Source: Pedobacter gandavensis (GTDB lineage: Bacteria; Bacteroidota; Bacteroidia; Sphingobacteriales; Sphingobacteriaceae). Taken from it: DNA of 64,000 nt. Shown one piece after another: positions 42,841 through 51,623 of this stretch. Position 1 is the first letter of the stretch, and each line of letters starts with the position of its first letter. Location of the stretch: NCBI RefSeq assembly GCF_014172405.1, contig NZ_WNXC01000001.1, positions 1,855,340 to 1,919,339 of the forward strand, read 5' to 3'. The notes beneath the pieces are model-generated. The model was not told the origin of the DNA, did not search any database, and worked only from the letters and a program-made list of their open reading frames with translations. The position numbers were made by a program, and so were the translations under genes.

Positions 42841-44319
42841 TTAAACTACATTTCCAACATCATTCCCTAGCGTATCAGCAGCCGTAGTTATAGCTAATAC
42901 CTCCTCCTCATCATTATCAGTCAACCCGGCTAACTTAACAGCAGTCCTCAACGAGGCAATTCCCCCACCAAATGCTGCGTTTGCATTGTCAATCCCGTCA
43001 CGCTGATCATCAATTCTAAACAATGTAAATACTGGTGTCATTTGAAGGTTTTTAGATTGAGTAAGGCTTGTATTGATCGCTACACAGGCCGACTTTAAGA
43101 AGTTAAGCTCCCTTTGAGCGCACTCGCCATAAGTATCGTCCAATTTGTTCTGAGCAGCTAAGTGGGCGTCCATGAGTATACGATCAAACGCAACTCCTGA
43201 AGGTGCGGCACCAAGACCTTTCATTTCCTTGAAACTGATATTAGGCGTTTGAGATAATGTGTAAATCAGATCCAGACTGGTTTCAATTTCGAGTTTGATT
43301 GACTCAGGTGCCTGATCCCAGGTTACGTACCTAACATCAGATTTCTCACCTTCAAGTACCATCACCTTGCCTCGCTCACCTTTATCAGAAAAGCCCTTAA
43401 TTACGCCCTTAGCGACTAAAATAGGTGATCCGTTATAGTCGTTTGTGTCAGCAAAATTTGAAAGCATCGTTTCAAGCCTGGTGATTACAGACTGAACATC
43501 TGCCCATTCAGGCCGATCTTGTGGATAGTAAATGATTGGTATCTTTCCATATGCATGAGCCACCTTGGAAGTCATTAGCCAACCTGCATCAACTGCTTCA
43601 AATTTATAAACGTGGGTGCTAGTGTAAATATCGATGTGCTCGACCTCTTCGCTGGCAGATTTAATAACTTCAGTGGTAATCTCAATCCCTGTAATATCCT
43701 TGGTTGTTTTGTATTTACGCCCGAAGTAAACTAGATCACCAAGGCCATTAAATACAGGAAGAAGCTCATCGCCAAGTAAAGGACTCATGATGCGCATCCT
43801 TAATCGCTTAGTGCTATTTGGCGCAATCTCACCCCAATAACCTTTCTCGACGTCTTCACTGTACCAAAGGGAAGCACATTGAAGTTCTGACATCATGCGT
43901 TTAGCAATTTCCTTTGACCTGTACTTAAGCTTATTGTCCTCTCGGCTTTTCTTTACCATGGCCAACAGCTTTTTATCGGAATCCGATTTGGCCTTACAAT
44001 CAATCTCCATTGCACCAACATTCATGAAGGCAACCCGGCGATTCACAATCAGCTTTTGCAGAGGAAGACCAATACGATTAACCTCCTCATGGGTAGTTAC
44101 AAGCGTATCCTTTCCAGCTAAGTCCTTTACACCAGAGGGTTTCTGCACTTTCTTCTTTGGCCGCTTATCTTCCTTGAAAACATCATGCTCTGCTGTATCA
44201 TATTGATCAGTAGCTAATTTAACGCCATCAACTTTTTGACCAATCGCAAGTACCAACTCAACAAGTGGTGACTCATCCACCACACTCTTAACCACCACCT
44301 CTGTCTTTTTCTTTGCCAT
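42841..44319 (-). CDS. Portal protein
   Basis: 492 residues between the terminase large subunit and the minor head protein. It carries the SPP1/DUF935-style features 'PIIYYPQDRPEWADVQSVITRLETMLSNFADTNDYNGSPILVAKG' and 'VRYVTWDQAPESIKLEIETSLDLIYTLSQTPNISF'. It forms the dodecamer ring through which DNA is packed. Confidence 0.85.
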   Translation of the reverse strand: MAKKKTEVVVKSVVDESPLVELVLAIGQKVDGVKLATDQYDTAEHDVFKEDKRPKKKVQKPSGVKDLAGKDTLVTTHEEVNRIGLPLQKLIVNRRVAFMNVGAMEIDCKAKSDSDKKLLAMVKKSREDNKLKYRSKEIAKRMMSELQCASLWYSEDVEKGYWGEIAPNSTKRLRMRIMSPLLGDELLPVFNGLGDLVYFGRKYKTTKDITGIEITTEVIKSASEEVEHIDIYTSTHVYKFEAVDAGWLMTSKVAHAYGKIPIIYYPQDRPEWADVQSVITRLETMLSNFADTNDYNGSPILVAKGVIKGFSDKGERGKVMVLEGEKSDVRYVTWDQAPESIKLEIETSLDLIYTLSQTPNISFKEMKGLGAAPSGVAFDRILMDAHLAAQNKLDDTYGECAQRELNFLKSACVAINTSLTQSKNLQMTPVFTLFRIDDQRDGIDNANAAFGGGIASLRTAVKLAGLTDNDEEEVLAITTAADTLGNDVGNVV

Positions 44320-44330
44320 CTTGTTATCTT

Positions 44331-45635
44331 TTATCCAAATACGCTCAGCACACTTGTATCACTATCTTGTCCTTCGGTTAACTTTCGGAATGCATAACGG
44401 GCTGCATCAATCGTGTGATTCCATTTATCGATTGGGATACCTGCCTTTTTATCGTTCCATTTATATTTTCTCAACTCCTTTTTTATGTTAACACTTCTTT
44501 CAGTTACGATGATCTTGTAATCATTCATTGCCGTAAGCCCAGCTTTAACGCTACCAGGCCCTTTCTCGCATTCAATGATATTAAGGCCAAGCTTGCGTAA
44601 GTCTTCGATCAGCCGGTCTTCTGCACTATCCCCGACAATCAAGTCATCCTCAAACCGAATCCTGCTTTTATTAATCTCGTACAGGTCATTAAGGCCTAAC
44701 TGCTTTGTATCACAATATTCCTCATCCAAGTAGATGATCATTCGTTTACGATCAACCGCCACGTTGATCAGTGTATCCGGATCCACTGAGAAACCATAAT
44801 CTTGACCGTATGCATGTGGTAGATCATGATTGAATTCTCCCTCTTCCCAGTTAGGTAGAATCACACCTTCAGCGATATCGGACCAGCGTCCAATAATCTT
44901 CAAGGCATATTTGGTCATTTGGAATGCTGCCTTGTTGAATATACCGTTAATGGTGGCCTTAGCAATTGACTCCTCTTTTATCCTGGCAATCTCATTTAAG
45001 AACTGCTCCCCAAGATTTCCCTTGTTATCATTGAAGGTAGTATGGATGTGTAGCACATCAGGGTGCGTACTTATTTGTACCATGACCCCATCGTAATCAA
45101 CCAACTTATGAGTGTTTTCAATGTATTTTTTATATACAAAGTGTTCACCGTCGCTGGGGTTCATTATCAGGATACATCGATTCTGAATACCTGGTTGTCT
45201 GATAGAAAGCCTAAGTGTATCATAGTCTTCTTCCTCCTGCCATTCCTCCATCTCGTCTCCAACAAAGGTTGTTATGCCATGTATTGACTTTAAGTTTGCT
45301 GTTTGATTACCGGACGAGGTTTTAATACCCCTAAACAGTATTTTACTTCCAGAAAACTTATTAAGGATATCTTGCTTTGTAGACTTAAACTTGCTTTTAA
45401 AGCCATCTAACTGAATCTTCTGCTCGAACTCTGGTATTACTGAGATACTAGCTGCTGCCATCGTATAACGGCTAAAAAGGATATTGTGCCCTTTCTCGAA
45501 TGTTAACCTTTCAATGAACGTTGTGCCGTTAAAGGACTTTGCCGACCCCCTTCCTCCGGTTATAAGAATTATAAATTTCGTTTTGTCTTTATATAACTTC
45601 TTGTAAGGCTTCTGAACCTTGATTTTACCACCCAT
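44331..45635 (-). CDS. Terminase large subunit
   Basis: 434 residues, PBSX/Terminase_3 type. Walker A is 'GGRGSAKSF' (about 27-35), the adenine-binding region 'HNILFSRYTMAAASISV' follows, Walker B-like 'GITTFVGDEMEEW' is at about 117-129, and the C-terminal RNase H-like nuclease starts near 250 ('GQDYGFSVDPDTLI', 'VGDSAEDRLIEDLRKLG'). It pumps and cuts the phage DNA. Confidence 0.94.
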   Translation of the reverse strand: MGGKIKVQKPYKKLYKDKTKFIILITGGRGSAKSFNGTTFIERLTFEKGHNILFSRYTMAAASISVIPEFEQKIQLDGFKSKFKSTKQDILNKFSGSKILFRGIKTSSGNQTANLKSIHGITTFVGDEMEEWQEEEDYDTLRLSIRQPGIQNRCILIMNPSDGEHFVYKKYIENTHKLVDYDGVMVQISTHPDVLHIHTTFNDNKGNLGEQFLNEIARIKEESIAKATINGIFNKAAFQMTKYALKIIGRWSDIAEGVILPNWEEGEFNHDLPHAYGQDYGFSVDPDTLINVAVDRKRMIIYLDEEYCDTKQLGLNDLYEINKSRIRFEDDLIVGDSAEDRLIEDLRKLGLNIIECEKGPGSVKAGLTAMNDYKIIVTERSVNIKKELRKYKWNDKKAGIPIDKWNHTIDAARYAFRKLTEGQDSDTSVLSVFG

Positions 45636-45638
45636 ATC

Positions 45639-46238
45639 CTAGTCATCATCCTCATCGTTATTATCTTCAAGCCATTTATCAATTGAGACACTGCCAGTGA
45701 GATTTATATCAATAGGGCCTACGGAATATAATCCAAGTAGCTTCCTACGCTCCATCCTGAGCTTATTAATAAGATCTTGGTAACGCGGATCTCCGAAGTT
45801 GATCTCATCCTTTTCTGTCTGCTCAATGGACCGTGGAATGATTTTACTTTTCCCCTCTGACTCTTTCATCTCACCACCAGGAGTGATCACGCTTACGCCC
45901 TTTTCTTTGATGGCAATTCCGGATTGCTTCTTTGATTTTAGCTTATGGTCAGTCTTAGATCTCTCCCAGGCATTCCAAAGTTCTTTAAGCTGATCATCAA
46001 TTGCAGCAAGCTCCAATTGGATAGCCATATCAACATCATCAATACGGGTCTTCCTCCACTCTTTTAAAAGCGATTCAACATCCTTGTGAACTGTTTGAAG
46101 GGAATAAGTTTCCTTGCCTTCCCTGGTCATCACCTCATCCCTGATCTCACGAAAGGAGTAACCTTTTTTATAAAGTTCTCCTACAATAACCAATCTGGCT
46201 TCTTTCGCTTGTTTCGCTGATCTGTGTGGTGCTGGCAT
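45639..46238 (-). CDS. Terminase small subunit-like protein
   Basis: 199 residues, directly before the large subunit. The N-terminal helix-turn-helix ('ELYKKGYSFREIRDEVMTREGKETYSLQTVHKDVESLLKEW', about 17-57) would bind the pac or cos site. An acidic C-terminus (ending NNDEDDD) would meet the large subunit. Confidence 0.7.
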   Translation of the reverse strand: MPAPHRSAKQAKEARLVIVGELYKKGYSFREIRDEVMTREGKETYSLQTVHKDVESLLKEWRKTRIDDVDMAIQLELAAIDDQLKELWNAWERSKTDHKLKSKKQSGIAIKEKGVSVITPGGEMKESEGKSKIIPRSIEQTEKDEINFGDPRYQDLINKLRMERRKLLGLYSVGPIDINLTGSVSIDKWLEDNNDEDDD

Positions 46239-46241
46239 CGA

Positions 46242-46940
46242 CTACGCTTTAATTCTTGCCCCAGGATACGACTTCAATAATTCCTCAACCTCCAACTTAA
46301 CGGAATCATACATCTGCAGGTCATCAAATTCAATTTTTAATTCTGGAACCGGTACTATACCAGACAAATCAATCGGTTCGCTCGGTGTGCTCTCCTTCTC
46401 GAAATCTTCTTGCTCATCATCAATGGCAGTTCCGAAATCGATAGAGATCATACCAAAGTCTTCCAGTTCAATTTGATCCCAATCTTCTTTTAGCATGTCG
46501 AATGAGTCTTGTCCAAAAACAACATTATCCTTAATAGCAATTGCACGAAGCTTTGCAGCAGACGTATTTTCAGGTAAAATCTTACAAGGAATAGATTTGG
46601 ATTTACGTAATACATTGATACTGGCAAGCCATGACTTAAAATCAAACTCCTTATCAACTTTCTTTTCCTTGATAAGCTCGCTGTATTCAACTTCATCCAT
46701 ATTTGCAACCTCAATCGTTGCTCTTAACCGCATGTTCCCTGCAATAGCCACATAAGCCGCAGCATAAGGAAATACAATACACTCACGTAAGTCAAGCATC
46801 TCCGGATCATCCTTAATAGACTTTACAAGCTTCTCATAACGTTCATCACGAATAAACCTGGGGTTTTTAGGAAGCCCTGATATCTGCCCATTATTAGGCC
46901 ATATCTCGATAGTAGGAATCAATCTAGTTTCTACCTTCAT
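46242..46940 (-). CDS. ParB/Srx-domain protein
   Basis: 232 residues. The N-terminal ParB-like fold has 'NPRFIRDERYEKLVKSIKDDPEMLDLRECIV' and the box 'IAGNMRLRATIE' (ParB normally has GERR/GNxR). Phage members of this family lie next to terminase genes and may act as nucleases or CTP switches; their role is open. It overlaps the gene before it by 4 bp. Confidence 0.8.
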   Translation of the reverse strand: MKVETRLIPTIEIWPNNGQISGLPKNPRFIRDERYEKLVKSIKDDPEMLDLRECIVFPYAAAYVAIAGNMRLRATIEVANMDEVEYSELIKEKKVDKEFDFKSWLASINVLRKSKSIPCKILPENTSAAKLRAIAIKDNVVFGQDSFDMLKEDWDQIELEDFGMISIDFGTAIDDEQEDFEKESTPSEPIDLSGIVPVPELKIEFDDLQMYDSVKLEVEELLKSYPGARIKA

Positions 46941-47329
46941 GATACAGAGGTGTTACATAAATAATTTTCAGTGATTATTGCTACATCATTCTTGAAGGCT
47001 TTAATCTTCATGTAAGCACGAGCCTGGCTGATATAGTAGGAAGTGAGCTGGCCAGTATGGCTGAGACAATCTGCAAGAGAGGCACGAATACCACTCCGGA
47101 GTTTGTACTCAATGATCAGCGCATCAGGATTGAAGAGCCTGAGAACTGAGGCAATGAATAATAATTTGTGACTATAGTCGTCATGGGGTTTATAGGTAAG
47201 GCAGAACTTATCGTATACCTCTTTGATCATAATCAAGTCAGTCATCACTGGCGTAATGTCCTTTTTTATTGACTCAATAAGTTCAGGGTGTGTTATTGAT
47301 AATACTTTTACAATCCTCGCTTCATCCAT
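46937..47329 (-). CDS. Hypothetical protein (130 aa), first gene of the packaging operon
   Basis: Not recognised. Helical soluble protein ('DGARIVKVLSITHPELIESIKK'-type start; 'SHTGQLTSYYISQARAYMKIKAF' near the end). It is led by the dyad promoter at 47354-47395. The promoter and the first codons (ATG GAT) are duplicated 1 kb away at 48330-48400. Confidence 0.65.
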   Translation of the reverse strand: MDEARIVKVLSITHPELIESIKKDITPVMTDLIMIKEVYDKFCLTYKPHDDYSHKLLFIASVLRLFNPDALIIEYKLRSGIRASLADCLSHTGQLTSYYISQARAYMKIKAFKNDVAIITENYLCNTSVS

Positions 47330-47353
47330 TCTATGCAGTCCTTAGGCTCTGCA

Positions 47354-47395
47354 CAAACTTAAATATATTACTTTATATTACCAAAAGGTAATATT
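47354..47395 (-). promoter_or_regulatory. Dyad-containing promoter of the packaging operon
   Basis: On the minus strand TTTG (complement of 47382-47385), 20 bp, TAAGTTTG (complement of 47354-47361), with the TTACC-TTTT-GGTAA dyad over the -33 box. Confidence 0.72.
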
Positions 47396-47467
47396 AATTT
47401 TTCAATGACTTAAGCCATAGTAAATGAAAAATCTACGATAGAGTATTTTTATTTGATATATTCGTAA

Positions 47468-48331
47468 ATGAACCTTAACAATCTCCATAAAAAATTCCTA
47501 CAAAAACTTATTAATAAGACTTTTCTAATTAAACTGATTGCCATTTTAGCAATTATTGTTTTATCAATGATGATATATAGGACATATTCAGATCCGAAAT
47601 TTTATGAAAAAATAACGAAAGAGCCCCAATTATTGACTATGATAGCTTTTGTTACTATTACAAGCCTAGTAATTCTTATCATACCAAACTTTCTTGGCAG
47701 AAATTTTACAGATAATAATAGCACTAGTATTTACATTGGCGACTTAGAGAATCTCTCTGAAATGAACGCTCTAAACGAAATTAAACTTAAAGAAACGCCA
47801 CCTACTCCATACACACTACTTATCAGCACGTTAGAGCCATTAGAGTTCAATATTCAGCAACATATTGGGAAATTACAACGTAACTCCATAGTGAATTTAA
47901 TGATAGGAATTATTAGCACTTTCATTTCCATCACAGTACTTGCTTTTAAATTGATAAATGTAGGATCATATGCAAGTATGGAGGATTTCCTTCTTGATTT
48001 TTTACCTAAATTATCGTTTGTAATTTTCATCCAATTATTCGCATTTTTCTTCTTAAGATTGTACAAGGGGAATTTAGAAGACACTAAATATTTCCAAAAT
48101 GAATTAACTAACATAATGGCAAAAACTGTTGCATTAAGAATCGCTTATCAACAAGAAGACAAACCATTAATTAATAAACTGGTAAGAGATCTATCCAAGG
48201 TTGAGAGAAACTTTAAACTTTCAGCAGGAGAATCCCTTTTAAATATTGAAAAGTCCAAAATTGAAAAAGAGTTTGATATTGAGATTTTGAATACATTTAA
48301 AGATTTAATCAAATCCCAGAAAAAAGATTAA
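47468..48331 (+). CDS. Accessory membrane protein flanked by a duplicated promoter (moron candidate, 287 aa)
   Basis: Not recognised. Four membrane segments: about 17-38, 56-75, 133-155 and 170-190. Then comes a cytosolic, charged C-terminal region (about 195-287) with helical repeats. It is AT-rich and on the opposite strand to all its neighbours. Imperfect copies of one promoter region stand on both sides (47325-47395 and 48330-48400), which suggests insertion by duplication. A role in superinfection exclusion or defence is a guess from topology and context. Confidence 0.75.
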   Translation: MNLNNLHKKFLQKLINKTFLIKLIAILAIIVLSMMIYRTYSDPKFYEKITKEPQLLTMIAFVTITSLVILIIPNFLGRNFTDNNSTSIYIGDLENLSEMNALNEIKLKETPPTPYTLLISTLEPLEFNIQQHIGKLQRNSIVNLMIGIISTFISITVLAFKLINVGSYASMEDFLLDFLPKLSFVIFIQLFAFFFLRLYKGNLEDTKYFQNELTNIMAKTVALRIAYQQEDKPLINKLVRDLSKVERNFKLSAGESLLNIEKSKIEKEFDIEILNTFKDLIKSQKKD

Positions 48332-48400
48332 TCCATTCACAGTTCCTAGGCTTTGCATAAACTTAAATAATTATCTTTTTTTACTAAAAAGCAATTATTT
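48330..48400. repeat. Degenerate second copy of the packaging promoter
   Basis: About 70 bp similar to 47325-47395, including ATCCATTC (with the start codon complement), CAG-CCTAGGCT, TAAACTTAAATA and a decayed dyad (TTACT-AAAA-AGCAA). The -33 and -7 boxes are changed (TAAGTTTA), so it may no longer work. On the minus strand ATG GAT is followed at once by TAA. Confidence 0.6.
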
Positions 48401-48443
48401 AGATGCAAAAAAAAAAACGCACTAATGCACATCAATATTTAAT

Positions 48444-49019
48444 TTATTGTTCTGAAAAATTCCAATCTTTATGAAATGGAATATCGTTAGCTCTTTTTCT
48501 CAAATCTTCAATTTCATCTTTTATAGAATCTTTGTTAAATTCACATTTAGCCTCATCATATTTTTCTTTACAATAGTCTACCATTAGAGTTCTGAATTTC
48601 AGATCATTCTCTATACAATAAACTGCAGAATGAGCCCTATTATTTGGAAACCCTATTGGTGAAGGAATATTTGCTTCATCATAAACAGGATCATGAGTGA
48701 CAATTTTAACTTGAGGAAGTCCCCTCAAAAACTGAACTGGGTATTTAAAAATATGAAACTCAGCTATATTTAGCCAATCCAATTTCTTACTTAAACTAAT
48801 ACCAATTAACTTAAAGTTTTTATCTAGATCGATATGTTTTTGCCAGTTGAAAGACAGGTAAATTTCATCAGGACGAAGTCCAAAATGACTTTCATTTGGC
48901 GATCTACGAGGTTTACCTGAAGTTTGGATTACATGAACTTGCCTATATAGTGTACAATCATCTGTAATCTCTTCGACTTCCCAAGGACCTCTCTTATTTA
49001 CACCAATACTTTCATCCAT
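48444..49019 (-). CDS. Unknown accessory cassette, protein 3 (191 aa)
   Basis: Not recognised by name. The start 'RGPWEVEEITDDCTLYRQVHVIQTSGKPRRSPNESHFGLRPDEIYLSFNWQ' resembles a family of hypothetical proteins with an 'LYRQVHP...RPSS..F....LSV' pattern seen in many bacteria next to other unknown genes (recalled, not checked). It is soluble, with a helical C-terminus. It overlaps the gene before it by 22 bp. Confidence 0.65.
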   Translation of the reverse strand: MDESIGVNKRGPWEVEEITDDCTLYRQVHVIQTSGKPRRSPNESHFGLRPDEIYLSFNWQKHIDLDKNFKLIGISLSKKLDWLNIAEFHIFKYPVQFLRGLPQVKIVTHDPVYDEANIPSPIGFPNNRAHSAVYCIENDLKFRTLMVDYCKEKYDEAKCEFNKDSIKDEIEDLRKRANDIPFHKDWNFSEQ

Positions 49020-49636
49020 ACTGCTAAAAATTCATCAAAATTACTCATATCGATAGATCCTTCTTTTTCGATCTTAACTAATTCACTATTCTCATTTAAA
49101 GACTTTTGATAGCCATAAAATCTTCCTGAAATAATGCCATTATTTATTTTCATATTTATCAACAATCTAGCCTTATCAGTCATCCAAGAAAGATCTAAAC
49201 TACCATTTGGACAAAGATTAATTTCAGGACTTTGAATTACAATATTGTAGGACTTTAAAAGATGTTCAGAGTATAGCACTATAAAATCAATTGTAGAAAA
49301 ATACAATTTTTTATCTAAAGAAAGTCCACCATTACAGTCCCAATCTTCCTCCAACAAAATCAAATTCTCAGAAAACTTTATTTCTTCAATTAGATCTTCA
49401 AGCTGTTTTGAAACAGAAAACAGTTTATCTCCAACAACAAATTGAATTACCTCACTATTATGATTTTTTTTTGATTTTTCTTGAACTACACTAGTTTTAC
49501 ATGGGATTTTAAATCCTATATCCCAGCCTTTATGATTTAAATAAGGATTAAAGCTATCGTAATATGTTTTATGAGTTTTACTTGGCAAAGTTTCCATTTG
49601 CCTATAACTTTGAATTTCTGAACCTGTTGTTTTCAT
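48998..49636 (-). CDS. Unknown accessory cassette, protein 2 (212 aa)
   Basis: Not recognised by name. The centre 'NLILLEEDWDCNGGLSLDKKLYFSTIDFIV' followed by 'SPEINLCPNGSLDLSW' is a pattern ('E-DWDG-GA', then 'P-I-P-PDGGISLEW') shared by uncharacterised proteins in many genomes. It is soluble and AT-rich. It is 2 bp from the first gene of the cassette and overlaps the third. Confidence 0.65.
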   Translation of the reverse strand: MKTTGSEIQSYRQMETLPSKTHKTYYDSFNPYLNHKGWDIGFKIPCKTSVVQEKSKKNHNSEVIQFVVGDKLFSVSKQLEDLIEEIKFSENLILLEEDWDCNGGLSLDKKLYFSTIDFIVLYSEHLLKSYNIVIQSPEINLCPNGSLDLSWMTDKARLLINMKINNGIISGRFYGYQKSLNENSELVKIEKEGSIDMSNFDEFLAVWMKVLV

Positions 49637-49638
49637 AA

Positions 49639-50301
49639 TTATTCAGTTATATCAATAAAATTTATCACATCCTTGTGTTTAAGTTTATATGACTCTTCCT
49701 GGATAAGAATATCCTCAATTTGATCTTTAAGTTTTACTAAATCATCATGATCTAAAGTAAAGCTTTCATCTCGTATATCATTATCACCTTGAACTGACAA
49801 ATTCAAATTAAAAAAGATTAAACCATTTCTACTTGTAGAAGATGAATTATTATCAAAAAGTAACCTAACATCAGTTTTAATTTTAGTCTTAACAATAACA
49901 TTCTGTGAAGCGCTGATTAAATCATATGCCTCAAAAGTTAGTTTAATATTCGATGAGTTCAAAAAGACAATAGCAATTCTATCTTCAAGATCATCTAGTT
50001 CATGTTCATTTAATTCTAATTCACTTGTTTCACTAAACGAGCTAACTATGTCTTTGGCAGTATCACGTGAATCAAAGTTATCTTTCACTAATAACCCCCC
50101 AAAACTAAAAATAGCTTCAGCGATATTTTCTGATTCATCAACCTTTAATTCCTTAACAATTGTATCAATAAATAATTTATGTCCTACCCCTTTGGGTAAT
50201 TTCTGAATCGTACTACATAACAAATCGAAGTCGTGACTGCTAAGTAATCGTAGTTGCTCAATACCTTCAAGGTATTGTTTTGGAATTCTAATTTTCGCCA
50301 T
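49639..50301 (-). CDS. Unknown accessory cassette, protein 1 (220 aa)
   Basis: Not recognised by name. From the preferred ATG at 50301 the start is 'MAKIRIPKQYLEGIEQLRLLSSHDFDLLCSTIQKLP'. The frame is open 19 codons further up, but a -7-like element TATTTTTG (complement of 50312-50319) falls between the two starts and favours the shorter form. It is soluble and acidic. It leads a three-gene, tightly packed operon. Confidence 0.65.
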   Translation of the reverse strand: MAKIRIPKQYLEGIEQLRLLSSHDFDLLCSTIQKLPKGVGHKLFIDTIVKELKVDESENIAEAIFSFGGLLVKDNFDSRDTAKDIVSSFSETSELELNEHELDDLEDRIAIVFLNSSNIKLTFEAYDLISASQNVIVKTKIKTDVRLLFDNNSSSTSRNGLIFFNLNLSVQGDNDIRDESFTLDHDDLVKLKDQIEDILIQEESYKLKHKDVINFIDITE

Positions 50302-50358
50302 TTTGTTAAACCAAAAATAGTCAGAGCTATTAAAGCTGTTTTTTTTAAAGGAGCGCAA

Positions 50359-50727
50359 AAGTAGGGAAATTTATTAGTTTAATATAGGGCTAATAAAAAA
50401 ATACATCGTCCGATGCATTGTCCTTCGGCATTCCACTGAATTTAAATTGTTGTCTCGCTAAATATATGCAATGATTTGACAAAACATATTTATTTCACAT
50501 ATTTTAACAAATGAAAGATAAATATGTTTAAAGTTAATCAATTTATTACTAGTGAAAGATGACAACTTTGACCAAGTTCAAATTTATCAAATATTATTAA
50601 AAAATCAGCAATGGAAAAGCACTATTTTTCATAATACTGCAGCCGAAACAAAACACAAGCCGCTGAATTTAAACACATTAAAACCTTACTACTTCTAAAT
50701 GGTTATACTATTCTAATCTTAAACATC
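50359..50727. other. AT-rich intergenic region
   Basis: 369 bp without a convincing gene. It holds the upstream end of the cassette promoter (the cassette itself begins at 50301) and a very short CATCG-TC-CGATG palindrome (50403-50414) whose loop is too small for a normal hairpin. No other feature seen. Confidence 0.5.
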
Positions 50728-50928
50728 ATGAAAAATCCATTAGAGCTGGTTGACAGTCCATCAACCGAAAACAATTTGGAGCCATCAAAATTAGCAACCT
50801 CGTCTGAAGAATTGGACATGATTTGTTGTAAATGGGTCGAAGCCGGTGTTACTCATATTGAGCGCCAACCTAGATCCAACTGCCTTGAATGGGGAGGGGA
50901 AGTAATAGACGACGGTAAATGTCAGTAA
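50728..50928 (+). CDS. Small orphan protein with Cys residues (66 aa)
   Basis: Not recognised. 66 residues: an acidic, Ser/Glu-rich first half and a Cys-containing second half (CC at about 33-34, Cys about 52, Cys 65). It has no signal peptide. It stands alone on the plus strand, closed by its own terminator. It could be a small moron product, an anti-host protein or a peptide precursor; none is shown. Confidence 0.5.
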   Translation: MKNPLELVDSPSTENNLEPSKLATSSEELDMICCKWVEAGVTHIERQPRSNCLEWGGEVIDDGKCQ

Positions 50929-50936
50929 CTCTTTTT

Positions 50937-50970
50937 ATGGGACAGGGCTTTTAACTGTCCCATATTTTTT
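50937..50970 (+). terminator. Terminator of the 66-aa gene
   Basis: Stem ATGGGACAG / CTGTCCCAT (9 bp) with a 9-nt loop, followed by ATTTTTTG, 8 bp after the stop codon. Confidence 0.85.
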
Positions 50971-51113
50971 GTCTTAAAGCAATAACCAAGTCCAAGTAAG
51001 GTATAGAGAACATTTATGATTTACTTTTAAGTTCGTGAAATAACGACTCAGCCTTAGTCCAACTAAAAAAAACACTAGTTAGTGAGGTTCTTATAGAAAT
51101 CGTGATAATGTGT

Positions 51114-51386
51114 TTAAACAAAATTTGCAACAAACGGCTCTTCAAATGTTTTTATATTAAACCGTTTTGATTCACCCGGTGATAGATGACCAGTTTCAGC
51201 AGCGCCCCAATTCTTAATCGTTACATCAATATTTTTGTCTGAAGTTAAATTTGAAAAAACATTGCCATTGTCCCATTGATAACCAACTGAACCGCATGCT
51301 GTACCAGTACAGGCGGGGCGCGAAACTGAAGTCCCTTCAATATAGGTTACATTGGATTCTTCGTTTTGTGTTACTTTTGATTCCAT
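51114..51386 (-). CDS. Orphan hypothetical protein (90 aa)
   Basis: Not recognised. From ATG 51386 (MESKVTQNEE) it has 90 residues; an upstream in-frame ATG at 51425 would add 13. It is beta-rich, with 'CTGTACG' and 'NIDVTIKNWGAAETGHLSPGESKRFNIK', a pattern like a small beta-sandwich. It is separated from its neighbours by about 200 bp of AT-rich DNA on each side. Accessory gene of unknown role. Confidence 0.5.
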   Translation of the reverse strand: MESKVTQNEESNVTYIEGTSVSRPACTGTACGSVGYQWDNGNVFSNLTSDKNIDVTIKNWGAAETGHLSPGESKRFNIKTFEEPFVANFV

Positions 51387-51623
51387 AATAGTAAATTTAA
51401 AGGTTGAACATTTATTTACATCCAATTTACCTAATTATTTTAACAATTCATTATCAATACTATTTATCAAAAAAAACACAGATTTAAAGCAGCTGGTTAC
51501 TTGTTGAGTATAAATCCCATAAACTGAATTATCCGACCCACAGGACATTTAATAAAGGTCCACTAATTAGAATGTCTTTTCATTTAAAATCGGCAATAAA
51601 CAGTCATTCCATCAGATGGTTTA

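Noticed and set aside
47337..48400. CRISPR-like or IS-like repeat pair
   Set aside because: Only two degenerate copies 1 kb apart, and their content is a promoter plus start codon, so a promoter duplication is the better reading. No CRISPR array was seen anywhere in the window.
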